From assembly GCF_000737575.1 (NCBI RefSeq), contig NZ_CP006270.1, positions 871,163 through 935,162 of the forward strand: DNA of 64,000 bases, read 5' to 3'. A model generated the notes under the pieces. The model saw nothing but the letters and a program-made list of their open reading frames with translations, was not told where the DNA came from and made no database searches. Each line of letters starts with the position of its first letter. Position 1 is the stretch's first letter. The DNA comes from Synechococcus sp. KORDI-49 (GTDB lineage Bacteria > Cyanobacteriota > Cyanobacteriia > PCC-6307 > Cyanobiaceae). Made by a program: the position numbers and the translations under genes. Below are positions 1 to 8,540 of this stretch, piece by piece.

Positions 1-327
1 CTGGCCGCTCTGTGTGACCTGGGCCTCCCCCTGCGGGTGGTGCTCGACATGGCCAGGCTCAGCGACGCGCAGCTGGAACTGGCGGTGGAGGCGGCGATCG
101 ATGCCGGGGCCAGCGGTGTGCAGACGGGAAACGGTTTCGGCCCCGCCTGCCATCCCGATCAGGTGAGCCAGCTGAAACAGCTCTGTCGCGGCCGCTGCGC
201 GATCAAGGCCGCTGGCGGGATCCACAGCCTGGAGCTGGTGCACGATCTGGTTGCCGCCGGCGCCAACCTGCTCGGCACCAGCAGTGCGCCTCAACTGCTC
301 CAGTCCCAGCGCCAGCCCATCGGTTGA
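1..327 (+). CDS. deoC: DeoC-family aldolase homologue, C-terminal part (5' end outside window)
   Basis: The frame is open from base 1 and stops at 325-327, so about 108 C-terminal residues are visible. They match the C-terminal half of the deoxyribose-phosphate aldolase (DERA) TIM barrel: a conserved phosphate-binding KAAGGI segment and a GTSSAPQLL end. DERA normally cleaves 2-deoxyribose-5-phosphate to glyceraldehyde-3-phosphate and acetaldehyde through a Schiff base on a lysine in a KTSTGF motif. Here that motif reads QTGNGF, so the lysine position is glutamine (codon 121-123); the second conserved lysine (in IKAAGG) is kept. The fold is clear, but aldolase activity is doubtful. recO follows 4 bases downstream, which suggests one transcript. 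Confidence 0.8.
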   Translation: MAALCDLGLPLRVVLDMARLSDAQLELAVEAAIDAGASGVQTGNGFGPACHPDQVSQLKQLCRGRCAIKAAGGIHSLELVHDLVAAGANLLGTSSAPQLLQSQRQPIG

Positions 328-331
328 CCCC

Positions 332-1141
332 ATGGCGGAACGACGGCTGGAAGGGCTCGTCCTGAAGGTGGGTCCCCTGGGGGAGCACGACCGGCTGCTC
401 ACTCTGCTCAGCGAGGCGGAGGGGGTGAGCCGGCTGGCGGTCCCTGGGGCGCGACGACCAAAAAGCAGCCTGGCCGCCGCTGCCCCGCTCACCCTCCTGG
501 AGCTTCAGGTGGGAGGCCGCAGCGGACTGGCCCGGGTGCGGCAACTGCGCGTCCAGCGCAGTTTCAGCGGTCTGGGCCGGCGGCTGGAGACCCTGGCCGC
601 CGCTCAGGCCCTCAGTGATCTCTGCCTGCTGATGGGCGCTGATGACGATCCGATCACCGGAATGCTGGCGACCCTGATGTTGCATCTGGAGCGGCTCGAG
701 CAACGGGCCGAGGCCCCGACCATGGTGCTGGCGAGCACCGTTCAGGGCTGTGTCCACCTGCTGAGCCTCGGGGGCTACGGGCTGCCGCTGCAGAGCTGCT
801 GCCGCAGCGGCGCCCCGCTGGATCCCCCCATCGGTCAGTGGGACTGGCGCTGCAGCCTTCTGCCCGAGGACGGCTTCGCCATCGGGGCGGAACCCACGGC
901 GAGGCTGATGCTGAATCCGTCGGAGCTGGCCCTGCTGCAGCGGCTGCCCCGCCCGGATCTGCCCTGCCGACGCTCCGGGGAGCTGATGGGCCCCGAACCG
1001 GTTTGGCTCAGGCTGCTCTCCGTCGTGGAGCTCTGGATCCGCAGCCATCTGCCGAGAGGCAGCCGGGCGTTGCCGATGCTGCGGGAATCGCTGGCTCACC
1101 CTGCGGTGAGCGATCATGTGCCCGACGCGGGCGAATCTTGA
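332..1141 (+). CDS. recO: DNA repair protein RecO
   Basis: Protein of 269 residues starting MAERRLEGLVLKVGPLGEHD, the typical N-terminal OB-fold start of RecO, followed by a helical C-terminal domain. RecO loads RecA on SSB-coated single-stranded DNA together with RecR in the RecF pathway and anneals complementary strands. The ATG at 332 lies 4 bases after the deoC stop and fits the family N-terminus; the frame stays open further upstream, but that part overlaps deoC and looks unlike RecO. Length agrees with the family (about 240-280). The deoC-recO pairing suggests co-transcription. Confidence 0.9.
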   Translation: MAERRLEGLVLKVGPLGEHDRLLTLLSEAEGVSRLAVPGARRPKSSLAAAAPLTLLELQVGGRSGLARVRQLRVQRSFSGLGRRLETLAAAQALSDLCLLMGADDDPITGMLATLMLHLERLEQRAEAPTMVLASTVQGCVHLLSLGGYGLPLQSCCRSGAPLDPPIGQWDWRCSLLPEDGFAIGAEPTARLMLNPSELALLQRLPRPDLPCRRSGELMGPEPVWLRLLSVVELWIRSHLPRGSRALPMLRESLAHPAVSDHVPDAGES

Positions 1142-1185
1142 GCGGCACGGTTTCCAGCGCGCGGGAGGAGGGACGCCAGGGTCTG

Positions 1186-2493
1186 ATGGCCGTGGTGCGG
1201 CTCGAGGACTTCCGCCGGCTCTGGATCGGCCAGATCTTCTCCCAGCTGGCGGACAAGTTCTACATCGTGCTGATGGTGTTCCTGATCGCCCAGCACTGGG
1301 TGAGTCAGGACGCTCAGAGCAGCGGCGCCATGGCGGAGGTCGCCTCCGCCATCCGCATGGACATCGAGACCAGAGCTCAGCGCATCACCCTGCTGGCGAC
1401 AGGCATCTACGTGGCCAACACCGTGCCCGCCGTGCTGCTGGGAATGCTGGCGGGGGTCTGGGCCGACCGCTGGCCGAAACGGCGGGTGATGGTGGCCTCC
1501 AACGCCATGCGGGCCCTGCTGGTGCTGCTGGCCCCTGTCTGTCTCCTGCCGGGTCCTGAACTGCTCGGGCTCAGCTGGGGGTACTGGGCCCTGCTGCTGA
1601 TGACCTTCCTGGAGTCGGTGCTCACCCAGTTCTTCGCCCCGGCGGAACAGGCGGCCATTCCGCTGCTGGTGCCGAACAAACTGCTGCTGGCGGCCAATTC
1701 GCTTTACCAGGCCACCAGCATGGCAGCCACCATCGTGGGCTTCGCCCTCGGTCAACCGATCCTGCGACTGCTCAATCAGAGCCTCGCCAGCCTGGGACTG
1801 TCGGGAGGTGAATTCCTACTGCTGCCGTTCTGCTACGGCATGGCGGCTCTCAGCCTCAGCACCATCCGTCTGCGCGAGACCCCCTCGCGGCCGAACAACA
1901 TCGGCATCGGGGAAGAGATCCGTGAAGGACTGCAGGTGCTGGTGAAACGGCCGACCGTGCGGCGGGCCATGCGCAATCTGGTGCTGCTCTACAGCCTGCT
2001 GGCCGCGATGTACGTGCTCGCCATCAGCCTGGCGGGGTCGATCAGCAGCCTGGGGCCGACGGGATTCGGCAGCCTGCTGGCCATGAGTGGCCTGGGTATG
2101 GCGATCGGAGCGGTGCTGACCGCCCAGCTCGGGCATCGCATCAGCCGCCACCATCTCGGAGCCGCCGGACTGGCTGCCATCACCTGCTGCCTGGTGCTGC
2201 TCGGCCAGCTTCAGGGGCGCCTGCTGATCACACTGAGCCTCTGCACCCTGCTCGGCATCGGTGCCGCCCTGGTGGCGATCCCAGCCCAGACGACACTGCA
2301 GGAGGACACCCCGGAACGGGAACGGGGCCGCGTGTTCGGCCTGCAGAACAACCTGATCAACATCGCCCTCAGCCTGCCGCTGGTGCTGGCGGGGACCCTC
2401 GTGAGCAGCGTCGGACTCAGGCCGGTGCTGCTGCTGCTGGCGACCCTGGCCCTCGGCGCGGCAGTGCTGGAGAGACCCTGGAAGCGCTGCTAA
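1186..2493 (+). CDS. MFS transporter (12-TM major facilitator)
   Basis: About 435 residues, strongly hydrophobic, with a periodicity that fits roughly 12 membrane helices. The loop after helix 2 has the MFS motif A pattern (GVWADRWPKRR), and the N-terminus LEDFRRLWIGQIFSQLADKF is typical of the DHA3-like/enterobactin-exporter-like MFS subgroup found in cyanobacteria. The substrate cannot be deduced. I chose ATG 1186, 15 bases after a purine-rich GGGAGGAGGGA stretch; an alternative TTG at 1138 overlaps the recO stop and would add 16 residues. It follows recO on the same strand and may share its transcript. Confidence 0.82.
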   Translation: MAVVRLEDFRRLWIGQIFSQLADKFYIVLMVFLIAQHWVSQDAQSSGAMAEVASAIRMDIETRAQRITLLATGIYVANTVPAVLLGMLAGVWADRWPKRRVMVASNAMRALLVLLAPVCLLPGPELLGLSWGYWALLLMTFLESVLTQFFAPAEQAAIPLLVPNKLLLAANSLYQATSMAATIVGFALGQPILRLLNQSLASLGLSGGEFLLLPFCYGMAALSLSTIRLRETPSRPNNIGIGEEIREGLQVLVKRPTVRRAMRNLVLLYSLLAAMYVLAISLAGSISSLGPTGFGSLLAMSGLGMAIGAVLTAQLGHRISRHHLGAAGLAAITCCLVLLGQLQGRLLITLSLCTLLGIGAALVAIPAQTTLQEDTPERERGRVFGLQNNLINIALSLPLVLAGTLVSSVGLRPVLLLLATLALGAAVLERPWKRC

Positions 2494-2530
2494 CTTGCTG
2501 CCTTGCCAGAGGAGGATCGCAGAGCGCTTG

Positions 2531-3697
2531 GTGCAGATTGCCTGGCTGGGTAAGAAATCTCCGTTCTGCGGCAATGTCTCCTACGGCCTGAGCACCACTG
2601 AGGCCCTGCGTGAACGCGGTCACCAGACTCACTTCATTCATTTCGACAATCCCCGCAGCCCGGAAAGCGGTTCCACCTCACTGCTGGCCAATGATCCGGA
2701 TGTGAGCCTGCCCTACCTGGTGAAATCGCAGGTTTACACCATCCCTTCTCCAGGCGCCCAGAGGGAACTGAGGGACTCCCTGGAACGGATCAGGCCGGAC
2801 ATCGTCCACGCCAGCCTGACTCTCTCGCCGCTGGATTTCCGCTTACCCGACCTCTGTCAGCAGCTGGGGGTCCCCCTGGTCGCCACGTTCCATCCCCCCT
2901 TCGACGCGGGGATGCGCAACCTCACCGCCGGGACCCAGCAGCTCTCCTACCAGCTCTATGCCCCGGCGCTTGCCCGTTACGACCGGGTGATCGTGTTCTC
3001 CCAGCTGCAGGCGGAAGTGCTGATCCGCCTCGGGGTGCCGGCCGACCGCCTGGCCGTGATCCCCAACGGTGTGGACACCGATCGCTGGGCACCGTCCCGT
3101 CACGGTGGTGATGCCGTGCTGTTGCAACGGGTTCGGCAGCGCCTCGGATCGGAGCGCACGTTCCTCTACATGGGCCGCCTTGCCACGGAGAAGAACGTGG
3201 AGGCGCTGCTGCGGGCATGGCGCCTGGTGTCACCCCAGGGATGCCGACTGGTGATCGTCGGTGACGGTCCGCTGCGCGGCACCCTCCAGAACAGCTTCAA
3301 CGAGCCAGGGATCCTCTGGTGGGGATACGAAGCGGACCTGAACACCCGCATCGCCCTGATGCAGTGCGCCGAAGTCTTCCTGCTGCCCAGCCTGGTGGAA
3401 GGACTGTCTCTGGCGCTGCTGGAGGCCATGGCCACCGGCACGGCCTGCATCGCCACCGACGCGGGTGCCGATGGCGAAGTGCTGGACGGTGGGGCCGGAA
3501 TCGTGTTGAGCACCCAGGGAGTGGCCACCCAGCTGCGCACCCTGCTGCCGGTGCTGCGCGATCAACCGGTGCTCACCGCGGAGCTCGGACGCCGGGCACG
3601 ACAGCGGGCGCTTGAGCGCTACCGACTGAGCCGCAACATCGACGCGATCGAGCAGCTGTACGGCACCCTTCTGGCCACCAGGCCACTGGCGGCCTGA
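2531..3697 (+). CDS. Glycosyltransferase family 4 (GT-B fold)
   Basis: About 388 residues. The N-terminal half has the acceptor-domain pattern (VQIAWLGKKSPFCGNVSYGL); the C-terminal half has the nucleotide-sugar domain: a VIPNGVD motif, a YMGRLATEKNVEALL motif and the EX7E motif EGLSLALLEAMATG. Such enzymes transfer a sugar from an activated donor with retention of configuration, on lipids or surface glycans; the acceptor here is unknown. GAGGAGG lies 12-15 bases upstream of adjacent TTG (2528) and GTG (2531) codons. A more upstream TTG at 2495 would precede the Shine-Dalgarno. It ends 2 bases before the convergent proC stop. Confidence 0.85.
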   Translation: MQIAWLGKKSPFCGNVSYGLSTTEALRERGHQTHFIHFDNPRSPESGSTSLLANDPDVSLPYLVKSQVYTIPSPGAQRELRDSLERIRPDIVHASLTLSPLDFRLPDLCQQLGVPLVATFHPPFDAGMRNLTAGTQQLSYQLYAPALARYDRVIVFSQLQAEVLIRLGVPADRLAVIPNGVDTDRWAPSRHGGDAVLLQRVRQRLGSERTFLYMGRLATEKNVEALLRAWRLVSPQGCRLVIVGDGPLRGTLQNSFNEPGILWWGYEADLNTRIALMQCAEVFLLPSLVEGLSLALLEAMATGTACIATDAGADGEVLDGGAGIVLSTQGVATQLRTLLPVLRDQPVLTAELGRRARQRALERYRLSRNIDAIEQLYGTLLATRPLAA

Positions 3698-3699
3698 GT

Positions 3700-4512
3700 T
3701 CAGGCGAGTTCCCGACTTCGCTCAGCCGCCGCCAGCACGGCTTCGATCAGGGCGGAGCGGACCCCAGCCTGCTCCAGTCGACGCAGACCGGCGATTGTTG
3801 TGCCCGCGGGCGAACTCACCATGTCCTTGAGCTGAGCCGGGTGCAGCTGTCGCTCCTGCAGCAGAGCGGCACTGCCCGCCAGGGTGCGATGGGTCAGATG
3901 CAGAGCCTGATCTCTGGGAAGTCCAGCCGCCACCGCTCCATCCGCCATCGCCTCGGCCACCACCGCCACAAAGGCGGGACCGGAGGAGGTGAGGGCCAGA
4001 AAAGCGTCCAGCTTGGGCTCCGGCAGCTCCAGCACTTCACTGACGGATGCGAACAGATGACGCACCCGGGTCCGTGATTCAGGGTTGATGTCGTCTCCCC
4101 AGGCCAGAGCCGTCAATCCGGCCCCCACAAGGGCCGGTGTGTTCGGCACAGCCCGGATGCAGCGATGTCCGGGAAACAGCCGATGCAATCGCGCCAGACT
4201 GACCCCGGCGAGCACGGAAATGAGCAGAGGCTGCCCGACGACGGCGGGCGCTTCCGCCGCCACCGCATCCAGTTGCTGGGGTTTGATCGCCAGCAGCTGG
4301 AGCGGTGCTGTCCAGACCTCACGGGCGGTCGCTGCATCAGCAGAGAACAGCCGCACGCCGGAAGGCAGCTCACGGGAGAGGGGCTCGATCGAAGCGGCTC
4401 GTCCGACCACGGCCATCAGTCCCCCAGGATCAAGCTCGCCACGCTGGAGCAGGGGTTCAACAAGGGCCCGGGCCATACGGCCCAGGCCGATCACACCCAC
4501 GTCGGGAGTCAA
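3700..4512 (-). CDS. proC: Pyrroline-5-carboxylate reductase
   Basis: 270 residues. It starts with a Rossmann dinucleotide motif (VGVIGLGRMA) and has the family signature region near residues 215-245 (MVSSPAGTTIAGLRRLE). ProC reduces 1-pyrroline-5-carboxylate to proline with NAD(P)H in the cytosol, the last step of proline synthesis. TTG at 4512 is the start that fits family length and leaves an 11-base gap after the sepF stop; longer starts would run inside sepF. It is the last gene of the der-ecfT-pipX-pipY-sepF-proC run. The ProC-PipY neighbourhood is common in bacteria and is seen here with sepF between them. Confidence 0.93.
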   Translation of the reverse strand: MTPDVGVIGLGRMARALVEPLLQRGELDPGGLMAVVGRAASIEPLSRELPSGVRLFSADAATAREVWTAPLQLLAIKPQQLDAVAAEAPAVVGQPLLISVLAGVSLARLHRLFPGHRCIRAVPNTPALVGAGLTALAWGDDINPESRTRVRHLFASVSEVLELPEPKLDAFLALTSSGPAFVAVVAEAMADGAVAAGLPRDQALHLTHRTLAGSAALLQERQLHPAQLKDMVSSPAGTTIAGLRRLEQAGVRSALIEAVLAAAERSRELA

Positions 4513-4523
4513 GACCTCGGATC

Positions 4524-5087
4524 TCAGAGAGCGGTCGCACCCCAGGCGGGGGAGGGCGCTGAGCTGCTCTCCTCCTCCTTGGAGTCGCTTTCGCGGCTGA
4601 CGACCGTGGGGGCGGAGGTCTCCTCGTGACTGGTGTTGGTGACCGTGACGCAACTGGGGGCGAACAGGAAGATGCTCTCGCCGACGCGCTCCTGATGTCC
4701 GTCGATGGCGAAGGTGCCTCCCGCGACGAAATCGACCGCGCGCTGAGCCTGATCCGGTTCCATCATCGTGAGATTGAGGATGACGGTCTTGCGCTCGCGC
4801 AGGGCCTGGATGGCGCGGGGCATTTCATCGAAGCTGCGCGGCTCCATCAGATTCACCTCCGCAGCGGCGGTGCTGATGCCCGGCATGCCGATCACATTGG
4901 ATCCGGGCAGGCTGTCGCCGAGATCGAAGGGGTTGCTGTCGGCAATGGTCGCCAGCGCACCCCCATCGGCATGGGTGGCCCGCTGGTCCTGCTCCTGCTG
5001 CTCGTCTTCGTAGACGAGATCGTCAAGATCGCCATCGAGATAGTCGTCTCCGGCGACGACGGCACGTAGGCGGGAAATCAGCGACAC
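4524..5087 (-). CDS. sepF: Cell division protein SepF (Cdv2/YlmF)
   Basis: 187 residues. The N-terminus [17 protein letters not shown] is the amphipathic membrane-binding helix region, an acidic linker follows (to about residue 75), and the SepF/DUF552 core lies at about 78-165 ([20 protein letters not shown], then a [22 protein letters not shown] segment typical of the dimer/FtsZ-binding core). SepF anchors and bundles FtsZ at the division site and is essential in several cyanobacteria. GTG start at 5087 has AGAGGA about 8 bases upstream. The leader (5088-5193) carries two overlapping inverted repeats. The C-terminal tail is Ser/Glu-rich and probably disordered. Confidence 0.93.
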   Translation of the reverse strand: MSLISRLRAVVAGDDYLDGDLDDLVYEDEQQEQDQRATHADGGALATIADSNPFDLGDSLPGSNVIGMPGISTAAAEVNLMEPRSFDEMPRAIQALRERKTVILNLTMMEPDQAQRAVDFVAGGTFAIDGHQERVGESIFLFAPSCVTVTNTSHEETSAPTVVSRESDSKEEESSSAPSPAWGATAL

Positions 5088-5134
5088 CTTGGATTCCTCT
5101 CAGGCTGAGACGTGGATGAGCAGGCAGGTTCGAA

Positions 5135-5162
5135 GTCCGGGGCGAGCCGGACAACCTTGTCC
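5135..5162 (-). promoter_or_regulatory. Overlapping inverted repeats in the sepF leader
   Basis: Read on the minus strand, GGACAA-GG-TTGTCC (5162-5149) is followed by GTCCGG-CTCGCC-CCGGAC (5152-5135). Both are perfect inverted repeats and they share bases 5149-5152, so only one can form in RNA at a time. They lie between the pipY stop and the sepF start, about 50-75 bases before the sepF GTG, in the only sizeable gap (106 bases) of the operon. They could be a repressor dyad, a transcript-processing site or a leader switch. No U-run follows, so a simple terminator is unlikely. Confidence 0.4.
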
Positions 5163-5193
5163 CTGGATAGCGTTTCAGCCCCGCTCAAGCAAG

Positions 5194-5856
5194 TCACTCA
5201 GCCCCATCCTGTGACGTTGGCCTTGGACCGAACAGGGCCGAACCAATGCGCAACCAGGTGCCGCCCTGCCGCACCGCCAGGGGCCAGTCACCACTCATGC
5301 CCATGGAACAGTCCGTCAGCTCCAGCCTGTCGGCCAGGGCGCGGCAGTCCGCGAACAAGGCACTGCGGTCCTCCTCCTGAGCCTCGAGCGGCGCCATGGT
5401 CATCAGGCCGGTAATTGAGAGATGCGGGAGCGCTGCGAGAGCCGACCAGGCCTCCAGCAGGCCCTCCGCCGAGAAACCACCCTTGCTGGGATCCGGGCGC
5501 AGCTTCACCTGCAGCAACACCTGCGGATGACAGGCCTCCTCCCCTGCGATCCGGGAAACCCGTTCAGCCAGGGCCAGGGAATCGACCGAATGGATCACGG
5601 GAAAAGCGCGCACCACCCCCCGCACCTTGTTGCTCTGCAGGCGACCGATGAAATGCCACTCCAGCGCAAGGTCCTCCAGCTGCTCCTGCTTCGGAAGCGC
5701 TTCCTGCAGTCGGCTCTCCCCGAAAGCCCGCTGACCCAGCCCGGCCAGAGCCCGCACCGCCTCGGCGGGATGCCCCTTGCTCACGGCCAGCAGCCGGGCC
5801 GATCCGGGCAGCTGCTCCTGCAGCTCCCGCCAGCGATCGACCGCAGAGGCTGTCAT
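5194..5856 (-). CDS. pipY: PLP homeostasis protein PipY (YggS/COG0325 family)
   Basis: 220 residues. LLAVSKGHP carries the lysine that binds pyridoxal phosphate; EWHFIGRLQSNKV, HSVDS, QVKLRPDPSKGGF and SMGMSGDWPLAV are all hallmarks of the YggS/PROSC single-domain TIM barrel. The protein has no classical enzyme activity; it buffers PLP and affects amino-acid balance. ATG at 5856 lies 4 bases after the pipX stop, reproducing the pipX-pipY pair known from cyanobacteria. Length is normal (about 220-230). Confidence 0.95.
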   Translation of the reverse strand: MTASAVDRWRELQEQLPGSARLLAVSKGHPAEAVRALAGLGQRAFGESRLQEALPKQEQLEDLALEWHFIGRLQSNKVRGVVRAFPVIHSVDSLALAERVSRIAGEEACHPQVLLQVKLRPDPSKGGFSAEGLLEAWSALAALPHLSITGLMTMAPLEAQEEDRSALFADCRALADRLELTDCSMGMSGDWPLAVRQGGTWLRIGSALFGPRPTSQDGAE

Positions 5857-5860
5857 CGGT

Positions 5861-6127
5861 TCAGATGAAGGTCTGATCAAACAGCTGCCGCCAATCCTCC
5901 AGATCGGGCGACCCATCGCGGCGGCAACGGCTCAGGTGCACATCCGCATGATGGCGCGCGTCCTGATACGGGATCACCTCGAACTGAGCCCCGCGCGGCT
6001 GAAGCGTCACCAGAAAGAACATCCGCTGCGCGTAGAGGGTCGCGTAGACGTCTCGGCCTTCGCCGGCCGGTGCCACCCGGTAGAGCATCCCGAAGGTGGG
6101 GTGATTGAGATACCGCTCTGCTGCCAT
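5861..6127 (-). CDS. pipX: PipX, PII-interacting coactivator of NtcA
   Basis: 88 residues with the invariant start YLNHPTFGMLYR and a Tudor-like beta domain (about 5-70, including LYAQRMFFLV and FEVIPYQDAR), then a short helical C-terminus. PipX binds the nitrogen sensor PII when 2-oxoglutarate is low, and the transcription factor NtcA when it is high, so it links nitrogen status to gene expression. ATG 6127 is preferred over an adjacent GTG at 6130. It sits 15 bases after ecfT and 4 bases before pipY. No NtcA-type GTA-N8-TAC site is visible in the tiny upstream gap, so it is probably read from the der promoter. Confidence 0.96.
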   Translation of the reverse strand: MAAERYLNHPTFGMLYRVAPAGEGRDVYATLYAQRMFFLVTLQPRGAQFEVIPYQDARHHADVHLSRCRRDGSPDLEDWRQLFDQTFI

Positions 6128-6142
6128 CACCCGGATCGCAAG

Positions 6143-7051
6143 TCAGAACGCACCGTACCTGCTGCGTAGAAACAGCACGATCAACAGCGACATGGCCGCC
6201 GCGCCGTTGAGCAGTCGCGCCGGCGATTCCACCGGCAGTCGCAGCCGCGCCGGACTGAGGATCCTGCCGCCGCGGGCCACTAGAGCATCCGCCCCCTGCT
6301 CCGCCCTCAACAGGATGTTGGCCAGCAGTCGTTCGCCGACGGAGAGCACCAGGCCGAAGGAAGCCTTGAATCCCAGGAGACGGAAACTCACAGCCCGGCT
6401 AGCGAGGGCCCGCAGCAGGTTCTGCAGCTCCTCCTGCACCAGAGGAAGAAACCGCAACGCCAGCAGCAGCTGGAATCCCAGCCGCTGCATCGGCAATCCC
6501 AACCGCTCCAATGGCATCAGGCACCAGGTCAGAGCCCAGACCAGGTCCTCCGGCATCGTGGTGAGCAGCACCAGATTGACGCTGTGGATCACGGTGAAGA
6601 TCAGCGTCGAGGTGCGCAGGCCCAGCAGCGCCGAAGCCCGATCCACCACCAGAGGCCCCAGGGTCAGCGGACCCAGCTGGACAGGCCCGAGGCGCAGCAG
6701 ATCCCAGCTCGGCCAGTCCGTGCCGAGACCCGGCAGCTCCTGCGGATCGCGCAGATTCAGAGGTGACGGAGGGTCCACCGCCGGCAGCAGCAGGGAGAGC
6801 AGACCCACAGCGATGGAGAGCAGGGTCAGCAGCAGCAAGGATCTCCACCAGAGGCGAACCGGCAGACCGCTGATCAGGGTGATCAGCAGCAGTCCAAGCA
6901 CCAGGGCGAGGCGCCACAGGGGGCCGGCCAGCACAGGGGTCAGCAGGAACACCAGGGACCAGGCCAGCTTCAGGCGCGGATCGAGCCGTCGCGGCCAGCC
7001 CTCGGCGCCGTCGACGTACTGCCCCATGGGGATCTGACGCAGCCAGTCCAT
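6143..7051 (-). CDS. ecfT: ECF transporter transmembrane component EcfT (CbiQ family)
   Basis: 302 residues. MDWLRQIPMGQYVDG leads into several hydrophobic segments (about 35-55, 65-95, 135-165, 275-295). The conserved EcfT coupling-helix motif (an Ala-Arg-Gly trio) occurs in ALVARGGRI near residue 258, and ALRFLPLVQEELQ matches the family. EcfT couples vitamin- or metal-binding S components to two ATPases; neither is encoded nearby, so the substrate is open and the energising subunits must be elsewhere. It starts 3 bases after the der stop, so it is co-transcribed with der and pipX, as in other cyanobacteria. Confidence 0.88.
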   Translation of the reverse strand: MDWLRQIPMGQYVDGAEGWPRRLDPRLKLAWSLVFLLTPVLAGPLWRLALVLGLLLITLISGLPVRLWWRSLLLLTLLSIAVGLLSLLLPAVDPPSPLNLRDPQELPGLGTDWPSWDLLRLGPVQLGPLTLGPLVVDRASALLGLRTSTLIFTVIHSVNLVLLTTMPEDLVWALTWCLMPLERLGLPMQRLGFQLLLALRFLPLVQEELQNLLRALASRAVSFRLLGFKASFGLVLSVGERLLANILLRAEQGADALVARGGRILSPARLRLPVESPARLLNGAAAMSLLIVLFLRSRYGAF

Positions 7052-7054
7052 GGC

Positions 7055-8422
7055 TCAGCTGGATCGTTGGTGCTGGCGTGCCAGATCCCTTTCCGCATCG
7101 CGCTGCTGCTTGCCACGCCAGAACAGCTTCACCGGTGTTCCATCGAAGCCGAGTCCTTCCCGGATCTGGCGCTCCACGTAACGGCGGTAGGTCTCTCCGA
7201 ACAGTTTCGGATCATTGACGAACAGGGTGAAGCTCGGCGGACGGCTCGACACCTGCGTGCCGTAGTAGAGCCGCCCCTGGCGTCCACCACGGGTTGTGGG
7301 AGGGCTTCGCCAGCTCAGCGCCTCCTTAAGCACCTCGTTCACCACGGAGGTGCTGACCCGGCGCCGGTGCTGCTCGACCGCCAGGGCCGCCAGGGCGAAA
7401 ATGCTGTCCACCCGCTGTCCGGTGAGCGCTGATGTGAACAGCATCGGCGCCCAGTCGAGGAAGTAGAGCTTGGCGCGCAGCTCCTTCTCCATCGCCGGCA
7501 AGGTGTGACTGTCCTTTTCAACGGCGTCCCACTTGTTGACGACCACCACACAGGCCCGTCCGTCCTCCTCGATCCGACCTGCCAGCCGTTGATCCTGCTC
7601 GGTGACCCCATCCAGGGCATCGATCACCAGAACGCACACATCACTGCGCTCGATCGCCTTGAAGCTGCGGTTGATGCCGAAGTATTCCGGGCCGTAATTG
7701 ACGCTGCGACGGCGGCGGATGCCGGCGGTGTCCACCAGTCGCCAGGAGCGGTTCTCCCGTTCGAGGCTGGTGTCGATGGTGTCGCGGGTGGTGCCGCGGA
7801 TCGGGCTCACGATGGCGCGCTGCTCTCCGCAGATCGCATTGAGCAGACTGGATTTACCGACATTGGGACGCCCGATGATCGCCAGCTGGATCGGCTCCTC
7901 CTGATCACCCTCCTCATCCTTCGGAGGCAGGAAGTTGAGCACCTGATCCAGCAGTTCGCCGGTCCCGGCGCCGTGGATGGCGGAGATCGGATACGGCTCC
8001 CCCAGGCCGAGGCTCCAGAACTCCGCAGCCATCGCCAGCCCCTGCTCGGGGGACTCGCACTTGTTCACCGCCAACAGGGTGGGGCAGGTGTGCGTGCGCA
8101 GAAACTCGGCGATGGATTCGTCGGCAGCGGTGATGCCCTGCTGACCGTCGACGATCACGAGGGCGACGCTGGCCTCCTCGAGTGCCAGGTTGGCCTGCTC
8201 CCGGATCTCGGGCAGAAACTCACTGTCGTCGTCGAACACCAGACCGCCGGTGTCCACGACCTTGAAGTCCCGGTCTCCCCAGAACCCGTCCTGATAGGTG
8301 CGATCCCGCGTCACTCCGGGTTCGTCATGGACGATCGCCTCACGGCTGCGGCACAGACGATTGACCAGCGTGGACTTGCCGACGTTGGGACGTCCGATGA
8401 TCGCAACGACGGGACGCGCCAC
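7055..8422 (-). CDS. der: Ribosome biogenesis GTPase Der (EngA)
   Basis: 455 residues with two tandem GTPase domains. The first starts with [14 protein letters not shown] near residue 10, with DTGG and NKCE motifs. The second starts with [14 protein letters not shown] near 185, with DTAG and NKWD motifs. A KH-like domain (about 355-440) follows, with a basic tail. Der assists 50S subunit assembly and is essential in most bacteria. It begins with GTG at 8422 and is the first gene of the minus-strand run that ends with proC; its promoter should lie in 8423-8540. Confidence 0.96.
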   Translation of the reverse strand: MARPVVAIIGRPNVGKSTLVNRLCRSREAIVHDEPGVTRDRTYQDGFWGDRDFKVVDTGGLVFDDDSEFLPEIREQANLALEEASVALVIVDGQQGITAADESIAEFLRTHTCPTLLAVNKCESPEQGLAMAAEFWSLGLGEPYPISAIHGAGTGELLDQVLNFLPPKDEEGDQEEPIQLAIIGRPNVGKSSLLNAICGEQRAIVSPIRGTTRDTIDTSLERENRSWRLVDTAGIRRRRSVNYGPEYFGINRSFKAIERSDVCVLVIDALDGVTEQDQRLAGRIEEDGRACVVVVNKWDAVEKDSHTLPAMEKELRAKLYFLDWAPMLFTSALTGQRVDSIFALAALAVEQHRRRVSTSVVNEVLKEALSWRSPPTTRGGRQGRLYYGTQVSSRPPSFTLFVNDPKLFGETYRRYVERQIREGLGFDGTPVKLFWRGKQQRDAERDLARQHQRSS

Positions 8423-8484
8423 GGGGCGGGACTCCGATCAATTCCTGACCCTACAGACCCGCGGAAACGGAAACCTTTCGAAAC

Positions 8485-8509
8485 GAGACCAATCAGTCTC
8501 AAATGAGAC
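8485..8509. repeat. Alternating GAGAC/GTCTC repeats between der and the L,D-transpeptidase gene
   Basis: GAGAC (8485-8489), GTCTC (8496-8500) and GAGAC (8505-8509) occur in a 25-base stretch of the 118-base divergent gap. The first two form an inverted repeat with a 6-base spacer; the second and third form another with a 4-base spacer. The location between two divergent starts would suit an operator, but copy number and spacing are small enough for chance. Confidence 0.25.
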
Positions 8510-8540
8510 AGCTAGTCCGGGTGAAGCGTTGTTCAGCGCC

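Noticed and set aside
203-1117. Minus-strand frame of 304 residues opposite recO
   Set aside because: Gln/Arg/His-rich shadow; recO on the other strand has clear family features.
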